Positions 13,201 through 25,165 of a stretch of DNA of 64,000 bases are shown in pieces. The position numbers and the translations under genes were made by a program. The first letter of the stretch is position 1. Each line of letters starts with the position of its first letter. The notes under the pieces are model-generated. The model saw only the letters and a list, made by a program, of their open reading frames with translations. It searched no databases and had not been told where the DNA came from. This DNA comes from Tubiluchus corallicola (Eukaryota > Priapulida > Priapulimorpha > Priapulimorphida > Tubiluchidae), in contig JAQGDQ010000809.1 in the NCBI GenBank assembly GCA_030141605.1, forward strand, positions 29,315-93,314, written 5' to 3'.

Positions 13201-16200
13201 CAGGCTGAATCAACATTCAACTGTACTGGCCAATCAGTAGCATGACTAGCAAGTCATGTGAGGAATGTGCTAAAATAGACTTGTCGTCATGTGCTATAAA
13301 TAGATGTTCCAAAAGTAGAATTGATGTCATGAGCTAAAAATAGCAAGCTCGCTGAAACGCATGTAAAGAGCTGCTGAAGTGACAGCAGAGACTGGTGTAC
13401 TAGACTTACTATGTGTGATTTAACTTGAGGTCTAGTGGGTTTGCTCTGCTCGCTCTCGGCGTCCGTTAAACTCAGCGTTGCTCTTAGATTATTTGCTGAT
13501 GTTACTATAAATCCACTATACGATCACACCATTTCAGTTTATCTTTGAACTTTGTATTGTTGTTGTTGTTGATGTAATTCATCAATCCGATATCGCGTGT
13601 ATAAATTCAAAGAAGCCATCGTTATAACTTTACTGCAACTGAAACAGGTTTCTTAGGTTCAACTGGCCTGGTTATCACCTCTTTATAGCGAGATGACCAT
13701 TTCGTTATAACGACTTATTAAGGTATTATAACGAGGAATCTACGTCGTTATAACGAGATATATTTACGATATCAAGATAGCTATGGCTAACGATTGTAAT
13801 AAGCTATTGTTATTTTAAATATGTAGTGATCTACGATGCTTAAGTTCTAGAATGCTGCTTGTAATATGTTAAACTTTAATGTTTAGATGCTTGAAAATGA
13901 GTCTGTAGACGAAGCATTTATATTCATGTTAATGCAAATATTTACTGTAAAAATTTTCTGAAAGACAGTGTAAATAAATGAAATAAAATAAAACTAAGAA
14001 GTATCATGAAAAATTATGTTACCTGTGGACATTCCATCCACCGAAAGCCAGTATTCGGCCGTTCCTGAACTAGTTTTAAAAGAACCACATACAAAATGCC
14101 ATTAAGCATTCCTGAGGCACGAAGTTGCGACAAGAGTGTTGTCCGTCCTAAAAGTAAAAGATTCAAAGATATTATTGTTGTCCTTAATGCTACTGTTACC
14201 TTTATCATTTCAGCAGAGAAACAAAGAAGTTCGATTCCAGTTATTGGTCGAGGGCTCGCTGGACTCGAGGTCGTAGATGGCAAAGTCGCCATCTTTTCTT
14301 TAGAACGGGAACAAGAAAATGAAGAACAAGCAGACGAATAACGGTTTGCGTCGAGTCCCTAGAGCTAAAAGCTTGCACGCATAATCCCGAATCAGTATTA
14401 CCCAATAACTTAGACCTAACCCAACGGCATGGGCAACGACAATAACATTTCTCTTCAATAACGGTAGCCAGGTGCATTAGTGCCACCCCTAAAATACTTA
14501 ACAGCGCGTAAAACATACGGCAATTGTAGGACGTAGTGCATCTATCTAGATTGCTTTTAGGCTCGAAGAAACGGCATTTCACATTATAGACGCTGGCATA
14601 AAAGAATATCTTTTATCGCATTACAAACTGCTAATAAAACCGCAAAAGACTGTTGCAATGACAATATAGCTAATGAAAAACCGGATGAAACGGTTTAGCA
14701 TCGTGACATACTTCAGTTGTTACAGAAAATTAGGCTAATTATTTTTACAATTTGCCGTTCAAATTGAGATAAAAGCCTTGTTCTGTTCACTTATCAAATT
14801 AATTAAGTTTACGTGTGGCAATTTGTGTCTCCAGCTGTGGTGAAACAAGTTCTACTCAAACTACTGGTCAAGGGACTCGCTGAAATCAAGATCGTTAATT
14901 AGAGATGACGTTAGTACCTCCATCTTGAATTTAAGATGGCAAATCGTAAATTCGACTCCGTTAGTCGTTGTGGAATTCGTTCTAGTGTATATAATGTTTC
15001 ATGATGATCCACTGCGAATTAACAGAGCCTTTTGTCAAACATAATGCTTCTTTGGTTTCATTATTTTTGCTGATCACAGATAGTCATTAGGCTACACTGT
15101 ATCTCATTTAAAATTATTTTCATGCTATTTATATATTGTATAATGTATTAGATATTATATACACTTAATGTATAAGGTGCAATTTTGTAAACTGGGATAA
15201 GTATGGCTCTTGGATAAGTAAAAAATAAACAAATGAAAAAATGGAAGATCGAAAATCCATCTCAATCAATCGATGCTAAAGTAGCTCTATCATTCTAAAA
15301 TTCAAGATGGCAGATCAAAAATCTGAGTCTGTCAATCGAATTTATTCTAATATCTTCCTGTAACGCTTCATGCCGATCTGATGCTAACTTTTTGGACTTT
15401 TTTCGAAAATAATATTTATGCTGCAATCTTTAATTCAACATGGCGGAAAGGAAATCTGACTTTCTAAACGATGCGGAATTCGCTCGTTCCTCCAAAGCTA
15501 CGTCCGTTGCAAATTTGCAGAGCCGTAGGCTTTTTTCGACAATGATCTTATTGCCGCCATCTTGAATTGAACATGGCGGGTGGAAAACATAGCATGACTC
15601 TGTCAATCGATGCACAATTCGTATTAGTACATTTGTGTCGAGTTTTATGACGATCCATTGGAAATTCACGGAGCTTTAGGCTTTAACAGACCCTTAGCCT
15701 TTTTTCAAAAAGTTCTTCCCTCAATAACAACAACAAGAACAATATCCAGATGAGTAGCGATTTTGATCGAATCCTTGACCAATAACGTAGAATTGTTCAG
15801 GTTCAAGTGCAAGTTTTCTACATATTAGATATTTGTAAGAGAAAATTTCTACAAGAGTTTTTAGCAGGTGCTTTAAACTTACTGATTGTCCTTTTAACTG
15901 AGATGGACGAGATTAGATTACTAAAAAACTCGTTCTTACTTACGATTTTCCCGGACCGACATATAATCGAAGAGAATCCTCATTTACCCAAAGTACATAC
16001 TGATTGCCGCCATTCGCTGTACTGGTCGAATAAGATATCATCACAAACTGATCATCATCAATATCACTTAACTTTATCCACTGAAATTTCAAATTCAATT
16101 CAAATTTATTAATTTGATTTCCTCAACATTAGTTTCAAATACAAAAACAGATGACGTTTCAAAGATTTTTTTTTAAATATTTGTAGATTTGCTACTTTTT

Positions 16201-19200
16201 ATGTTTGGAGGAATATTGTTCCATTATAAGGCTTGGAATTTAAGAAAAAGTCTACCAAGACTTGTTCTACAGTAGGGTATAAGATATTCATTAAAACGTG
16301 TGCTATATTGTGTTTGGTTACGTAATACTAGATTAATGAAGGTAGTTGGAAATAAACTGAAATGTGTTTTGTACAGATACGTAGAGAAGTTCAGTAAATT
16401 TACATCTTCTACAATTAAAATATTGCTGTTTCGTAAAAAATGATTTTAGTACTGTTGTATATTTTAAGAGGCCATTCATGATGTATGAAATTTTCCTTGA
16501 TGTCTATTTAAGATAACCAGGTTTCGTAGGATAAGTTCTGCCTCATAACACCAGCGGTGAGTCAAGTAAGACAAAATTAATGTATTATATAAAGATAATA
16601 AATGAAATTTACATAGTTTGTTTTTGATAAATAAAATTATTTCAATGTTTTTTTGCAATTTTTTGACTTATCATGTTTATATGAGACTTCCAGTCTAAAT
16701 TTTCGTGAAGGACTATTCCCAAAAATTTGATAGTATTTACACGCCCAATCAACGATCCTTCAATGTTTATATCATTTGGAAGTTTTTCGTTTTTGTTTAA
16801 ACTACAACGTATTCATGGTTTGAGGCTCTGAACAGTTAACGTTCGAACCTGAACGACCGTCTCATGAAAACTAGTGAATTGATTTTCTTAAAAGTACGAT
16901 TTAATAAAACTAGTAAATTACCAGGACATATTAAATTATAATTTGTCATCTTTCACAGTTGAATAACATAAACTTTGGCAGTAAACATGTGGCTTAACAA
17001 ATTTCTCAAACGTAAACGACCATATCACCACCACAAGCTATCGCAACACAAATAATTCGACTCGAATTAAGTCATCTTGTATGTGATTTTAAGAAGGTAT
17101 ACAAAACTTGTCATAAAATAGTGGGTTACGTTTGATGTTTTTTTTCAGTATGCGTCAACCAATCATTTGTGTTGTCATAACTTTAAACTGCATCCGTCTT
17201 TTTCGAGATTTAACGTTTCAAAATTTTCATTTGCTAACAGAGAGGTGAACACTTGTAATGTACTGGATTCTCGTGTAGATCTCCCTACCAGAATGTCAGT
17301 TTTCACTAAAAAATTAGCTAATGTTAATTTACTGCCCTATTTGCAACTTCATCCGAAACATGTAATTGTCATTGGCTTAATTGGTTCTCTTCAAACTGTA
17401 TGATTGTATAAAGCGTGTTGTATATAGTATATAATTCATGTTTAGGTATATTTCATTAAGAGCTTTTTAATGAGAGATATTCGATTTTTGGGTATTGTTT
17501 TTACAGATTTTATTTTTGTGTATCTTTTTGTGTCATAGGGTCAGCGAAAGTGCGCATGCGCCTGCTGATTCTTTCTTTTACACAATTTTAATATATGTAT
17601 GAATGTCAATAATAAATATTAAATAATTAAATAAAATCCTTGCTGTTTTTAAAGCGTTGAATTAACAGTCTGACTGCACACATGCAGGCAAATACTAAAA
17701 AATTTAAATAAATTCTCTTACCATGCATGTTGTTAATTCATTCAAGGCAGTTGTGATGACATTGTCTAACTTTATGTAGTCATTCGGTTTGGTGATACTA
17801 GGGAAAATTACCATTGTTCCTTTTGGGTAATCGGTCGGAAGTTCGGCGTCGAAGCAAGTTGGAATTATATCTGAAATTAAATAGTAGTAATAATAAACAA
17901 ATGCGCGCGAGTTTGAGTTATACAAGAATAAAAAGTTTTCCCGCAGGCGTATTCCACGTTTCAATTATTAGTTACGTAGAGGGTTTTTCATCGACTAGAT
18001 TTAATTAAACCTTTGCGATTGTTTGTTTATTTACTTATTTTTTATTTATTTGTTTGTCTGCTTGTTTCTTTGCTTGTTTGCGTCGCATCTCCTCCTAGCA
18101 CTTTCAGCATAGTTTGAAATTTTCAATTTTTTTAGTATTTGATATTGTGGAGCAGGCATTTGTGTGCCTGTAGTTTTACAAAGCTTCCTTACAGGAAAAA
18201 CCAACTCTCGAACAACATTTGTTGTCTTTTAATATGAACTTAACATACAATATACACGCATAAAATGTCTTGTTTAAAGATGCAAAAGAAACTTAAATCA
18301 TTCGTATCTTCCGGTAAACGAACCTCGCTGTGGACATATTTAAAAAATGACGTAAGCTGGTGGACAGCACGAAGGCATGCGTAACAAAACTTCTGCAGTT
18401 CACTCAGAAATTTCACTATTATGGCTGACTAAGCATTTTTGTTTAACAATGTTTATGTAACAATGTTTATGTAAAGTCGCGGGAATAATTAACAGTAACT
18501 TAAAGTGCTTACATAGCTTTAATCTACAGGCTTATACCTCACAATGGGAAAGTTGTATAAATATTCTAATTACAGATAAGCATGGATGCCATGGAATTCT
18601 GCGGGGGCTGCAAGCACATAGTAGGTGCCAGGCGAGTTTCTTAGATTATGGAGTTCAGGTTTAGCTTGTTAAGATAATTATTATGTTACTTTGTCGGGGT
18701 TAACTAGCCGAGTGGGAAGTGTAACTGATTTTCATTGCACCGCCTGTAACGGGATTCTTTAAAAACCAAACAGAATATGACTAGTAATCTCTCGTTTAAC
18801 GTTTTGGGTAAATTTGTAATTGATAATAGTAACTGCAGCTGCAACTGCACCTGGCGGGGTAAGTGTTCATGTTGCACGGTAACCGGATGACATCATTCTT
18901 CGCTCAAGTGAGCGCGCCAAAGCTTGAAGTGATCGCGACTTTAATTTGATTTTATTAATTACAGGAGGCGCTTATCACAGTTTTATTTCTGAAATTCTAT
19001 TATATTTTTCTCAAATACTAAAATAAACCCAACTTCCCGAGATCCATGGCTTTTGTTTCAACTAAAAAAACATTGTATATTCAAGAGTCAAATTAGGCGG
19101 TCAAATAAAATAAATGATTATAATTTGATCTTATATATATATATTTCGATACATTCATTCGCAGTACTAAACTGAGTAAAGGTGAGCTCAAAAATAAGAA

Positions 19201-22200
19201 AATAAATAAAATAAAAAATCAATAATATCGGTGCGGCAATGTTAGCTCTTCAGTGATGAACCAGAACAGCGCACATGTAGCTTCTTTACTGATGACCTGT
19301 CTAGACTATCATTAATCAGACTCAAAGTTGTCATTCGTGCATTTTTTTGGTGAGTTTAGTGTGTTGAGACTATCACGCCTTCTAAATGGAAAACAGTAAG
19401 CAATCAAAGTTGTGCAAATATTCGGGAAAAATTTCATCAGGACAAAATCGCCGGGAAGGCGTGCTAATCGCATAAGATTATTTCTTCAATATCGCGCAAA
19501 TTTGTTTTGTCTGCATTTTCAACTTTTGCGTGTCACTCACTCGTGTGCACAACGATTTATCATGGATGCATAATAGTCTAGAGAGGGCAAAAGAATTCTT
19601 TGCTCAAAATTGATTTACAAACGCTTATCTTTCTTAGAAATTTATGAACGTATAATTGTATGTTTACAAGAATGTGTCGTATTAAACGTTTCTTATAGAA
19701 AATAACGATAATGACGAGAAATGAAGAATGAACCATCTGTTAAAAACATTGCTAACACATTTAATTTTATTTACTTCTATTCAACATTTATTCTATTTGG
19801 TCTGTAACTGATCAGATCTTTGTGAACTGGGGGTTAAGCAATGCTGGTTTTATGCGCAGAGCTGTCACAAATATTATCTTATTATATTATCGTATTATAT
19901 CGCATCGGCGTAGAACGTGAGATAAAACGTACTAGCTGTCGAGCAACATTATTCAGTGTGACTTTGTTGTTAGCGCACATTATTTCACATACTGAAGTAA
20001 CACTATGCTCTCGACACAGGCAATTGCAACTCTAATTATTTGGTGCAGCGTAGAGGCGGCAACATTACTTCCCATTGCTGGTGGCGCCAAAATTCACGAA
20101 CTTACCAATAAAACCGAACACGAGTATTCTAAACACAGGAGTGAAATTTTCAGGCAAAAGAAATCGAACTTGCTTATATGCACCCCTGAAGTCATTGAAG
20201 AAGACCGCGAAGTAAACGAAAGAAACCATGATTTTATAAGCGATTGTATTAAAACAAAGACCGCAGGACGGAGAACAAAATACCAAAACAACAATGGTAT
20301 TAACTTAAGTAAATATGTTGATGTCTTAAATGTCACTAGCAATGTGATGACTGGGCAACATGAAAATCACACTGCCAACCATATTGTAGATGATGATAAT
20401 ACAGATGAGAATGCAAAAACCGACAATGAAGGAATCTCGCACGGAAAAGAAGTTGCTGAGTCTATTGAATATTTCTTGAACCACATAGCATCGCAAATCA
20501 TTTTTGTTTTTGGATTCGTGGGAAATTCGATAAACATCATTGTTTTCAGCCGTAGTAACCGTTTCCACTCTATTTCTTACCGTTACCTGCTGTGGATGTC
20601 AGTGGCTGATTTCACTTCTATTCCTTTCTTCTATTCCGTGCGTCTCTGCAGGACCCTTAAACCTTGGAATCATGTGAGGGCTTGGTATCTTGGACATATT
20701 GGCGTCACTTGTCTTAACTGGTTTAAATTTACAAGTAACTATTTAGTTGCTGCTTTGACGCTGGATAGATACATTGCCGTAGCTCATCCATTTTCAATCA
20801 AAACAGTCAGGAATAAAAAAACTGTCAATTTCATCATCATCTTCGCTTTCACTTTTTCTCTTGTTTTGGTGTTTCCCGATTTTTTTCGAAACATGGTTGT
20901 TGAAACATATTCGGATCCGGCAACGGGAGAGACTACATATGTTTACAAGCCAGTCCGCTACTATGTTAACCATCCAGCATACAAATACTTCTACTCTTGG
21001 GCAAGAGCATTGTTTGGACAAATTATTACCACCCTGTGCGTTGTCATTTTCAATCCGCTAACAATGTGGTCGTTTCACAAAAGGACTGTCAGGCGCGTCC
21101 AGATGGTGAATGAAGTCCGTCCTGTTGGGCAAAAGAAGATCAGCCGTGATGAACGCCATCTCTTGATTCTCTTGGCAACAGCATCCATCATCTTCATCAT
21201 TTTCACCTTGCCAAACACCATTGTCGCACTGGCACGTAGGGCCGACCACTCGCTGTTGAAAGATCCAGTTTTTGCCTCTGTCAGACATGTGGCCAACACA
21301 CTAGCATTCATAAACCAGGCCATGAACATGTATATGTATACTTTCATCTGTAGAGATTATAGGAAAAGTCTCGTGGAAATCATTTGTAGAAAGAAAAATG
21401 CTGTAAGCGAAGTATCACGTACTTCAGAACCTTCACGTCTCGCTGGAACTAGTTCCAAGTTCACGCTTTCTGCAGGCAAGACTACAAAGATCGGGCACAG
21501 TGTTGATAACTTGGAAAAATCTGACCAACCAGGCAACAGTAAAAAAGTTTTTGTCCATGAATTTTGAGATTTTACAGATCTTGGTGGGACGTGAGATTTG
21601 TTGTTGCTCCTTGCTTTTTCTTTTTTTCATTATCTTTTTTCTTTTCTTCTTTTTCCTTATTTTGCTTTTTCAATTTTTTCCACAATACTGATATTCAGTA
21701 CGTAATACAAACACAATTGAATAAATAAGCGAAGTTCATCAAATGAAATGTTATAAAAAGCATTGAGCCTCTATTCCTATACTTTTATTGATCTCATTAT
21801 GTTATCTAGAACATAACCTGTAAACTGTTATCAATAGCAAATTGCCCTAAGTGTAAAAACGAAATGAACAGATACTTGATTACTTTACTATCACTAAAAA
21901 ATTTGACTGGTAACTTGAAGATTTTCATGGTATTAGTGTATAAACTGAAAGCAGAACGGCTTAAACTACATCAAATTCACATTAGAGTTTTTAGCTAAAC
22001 TTACAGGTGTACATGCAAATTCGCTCTGGTTTTTGATTTTTTAAACTTTAGACGAATCAGGATTTAGAACTGGTTAAGAATGGGATTTTTTAAATTCAAG
22101 ATATTCTGTTCAATGAAACAAATAAGTATCTCTGTGTAGGTGATGATAAGGTGTTTTTTGTATACATGTTGTAAGTGTTTTAATAGGTATCATTTAAGAA

Positions 22201-25119
22201 AGTCGTTAGCTTAATATTGTTTAATTCATGTGTTCCTTTCTCTTGAACTGTTTTTCAGCAGATTAAGGGAGTTCCTACAGGAGATAACTGCAGCCTGTTG
22301 TGTTACCGTGAGTTTTCATTTATGCACCAGCTGCTTAAATTAGCTAGGATATTAAAACCCAGGATAAAAAGTTTGGTTTGTCTAAAATGCTTTCACTCAC
22401 ATGTAGATACACTCACTGACGACGTGTATCTGGTTAATTATAAGAATTATAAGTTTTTTTGGCAACATTATTCACAGTAGTTATCCAGAAGTGGTGGCAT
22501 TGATGATGATAGGCATTGAGCTCATTTGGATATAGCTGGCGAGGAAGTGCATACTATCACGGAAGTCTTTCATATAGTAGACAATTTTCCATTTTCTCTG
22601 GTAAATTATATTTTTCTTATAGTAACTAACTTGACTACTTGAGCTGCTTGACTTTGCAAGGATTAGTTAAAGTAAAGAAAAATTTTTATTGAGAGTCTTA
22701 AAACTGATCGAGGTTATGTCAGATACTGGATACTCGAGACCAGGTCCATTGAAGGCTAGTGATCGTATGTTTCAAGATAATCGTAACTTGCAATGTAAGT
22801 TCTAGTTGATTTCTGATAAGGAAGTTTCTTTCGGGTAGTAGTATATATACGACTTTTCAATCCGACATTTGCTGCCATTCAAATTATTTCACTAACCTAA
22901 CTTTACTAATTCCCATCGTCAGCTCTCTGCATTATCATTTCCATCTTTTTTACCTTCGTTTTTTGCACCCTAAAAGCTGCACCACTAATTTCATTATAGT
23001 AGCACAAGCAATGCTTCTTGACTATAATAGTGTAAGCAACAATTTAGGTAAATATTACACCATGTTCATTTTATTAAATATTACTATAATTATGAAGTTC
23101 TACGTACTGTGACTTATATCGTGTTTTGTTGTATACCATATTGTTGTGTGGAGTTGTCGTAATAAAAATAAAAAAGATGCTGTTATCCCGTTTATTTATT
23201 TATTCATTTATTTATTTTATTTTATTTATTTATTGTTGTCATTATTATTATTATTGTTATTTGTTTTCAATTTGTTTTCTAAATATGTTTATTATTTTGT
23301 TATTTATTTCCATATTGATTTATTTATTGCATTCAGTTTGCATACATTTATTGTTGTAATTACTGTTAATTGTACTTTAACGTTGTTTTAGCTTTGGAAA
23401 TTTAAATGGGTAATTACTGATTTTTTGAAGTAATTATTGGCATGTATTTTATGGAATGACAAAGCACGCTAGGAAAAGTCTCTGAAGTTTACCCTTCAAC
23501 GCTTTTCTTAGGCATTATATATAATGCAAAAGTCTGTTTGGGCAAAGTATGTAAGTGTTGAGTTTTGGACATGCTTTTTCTCGGCATTTTGTAGAATGTT
23601 GAATAAATTTTAGTTAATGTAAAAATAAAATAAACTGTCAGCTGTTTTATATAATTTTCATATGCAATTTAATGCCAATTTTGTGCCAATCTAAGATTGA
23701 GTCCAGAAATGCCAGAATGTCAGTAAAAATTGGACAGTTGCAGCTTGATCACCGAATAAACTTTAAACATTAAGACGTGTGTACATAACTAGTAGTCTAG
23801 TAGTAGAAAAGTAGTCTAGCTCGTAATACTACAGTCTAACACACTGTGGCTTCTAATGCATACTACCGTGGGAAGGGGTAATGGAGCAAAACGTTTATAC
23901 CTGCAACATTTACAAAGTCATAACGCGCTTCATGTATGTCCGTTTCATTTATTCCTGCTAGTGCCGCTCTTCTTCCGTTGTAATGACGTAATGACTCAGG
24001 AGACCAATTCTTGCATTAACCATGTAGACGGTATTCGAGAGTTTGTGGGACAACAGTTAAGCTTTTCGAATCTGCCGCTTTTCTTGGGACTTGGTCTTCT
24101 TGAGTCAAAGCAAAAGCTGTTAAGCTTTTGAATTTGAATAATGTTTATTTGAAAGTGGACTTTAACTCGTCTTTGTGGCAACGAAGAAGACATCGTTATG
24201 TTCTCGGTGCTCTGGGTTTCTGTTCATTCGAGGACAGTAATATTGGGGAAGCAGTAGTGGCATTTCATGTTCGTGATGGAGCGAAGCTTTTACTAATGAA
24301 AACCTTCGAGATCTTTGGTGTCACAGTAATAGTGAGTCTAAGATTTGCTGCCATAGGGGAAGATTTAGGTTACGACAGCTTGATCATTATTTCACTTTTA
24401 GCTTTATGTCTTTGTTCTTAAAAACTCGTTTCGTAAAAGCCGTTCCAATTTATGCTCAATACTTTTTTTCGGAAATGCATTTGCAGAAAGTAGGCCTATA
24501 ACTTCCTAGGCATGGAAAATGCACGGTGAGCGGCTTGTCAGAGATGAAGATGTGCATCCGTCGCCAATTGAACCACTTGCTTACTAAGTTGTTTTATGCA
24601 TACTATACAACGCCCGAGGAATGTATTGTACATCCGGGGAACGTCAAATTCACTTCGAATTATGTTCATTTTGCACTTAATCAAAATCACATAAATTTAC
24701 GCATTCTATGTAGAATCTAGCCATTATAATTATACAAAACATCTAGAAAGTGTAAAAATGTCAAAATGCCATAGGTCGGATATCATAAAAGTGTATCTTA
24801 CAATTTAAGACTCAATATTGGCAAACCTAGTGTCACCTTGAAACTGGAAGATACTGTCCATAGCTACAGATATTAAAATTTATAGTGACATTGAAAAAAT
24901 GTTGTAATCGTATACAGTAGTGGGGCCGCCAGTTAACTCACTTGTAGTCCTTTTACGGACACTATCACAGATCTTGTTGAAGTTACACCAAGATAATACA
25001 AAAGCTCACCAGTCGCCATTGTTAACACAGCCCATAGAAACTGAAACGGATACAGTATAAGGTATCCACGCATCATGTGGTTACCGTGGTCGTGGGTTCG
25101 ACACTCGCTTTGGGTGTAC

Positions 25120-25165
<46 letters not shown>

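Noticed and set aside
14241-14582. Minus-strand frame with MFYALLSILGVALMHLA and a CYCRCPC cluster
   Set aside because: It looks like a signal peptide plus Cys motif, but it lies between pentraxin exons 4 and 5, lacks a clear partner exon, and overlaps another frame. Kept only as a possibility of a second start or an older gene fragment.
23856-24421. Two adjacent plus-strand frames of 91 and 97 codons
   Set aside because: No domain, no supporting splice pattern, and no Met context or composition beyond chance.
25070-25118. tRNA gene
   Set aside because: Only a B-box-like segment; no A box or acceptor-stem pairing found, and a microsatellite follows at once, as in SINE remnants.
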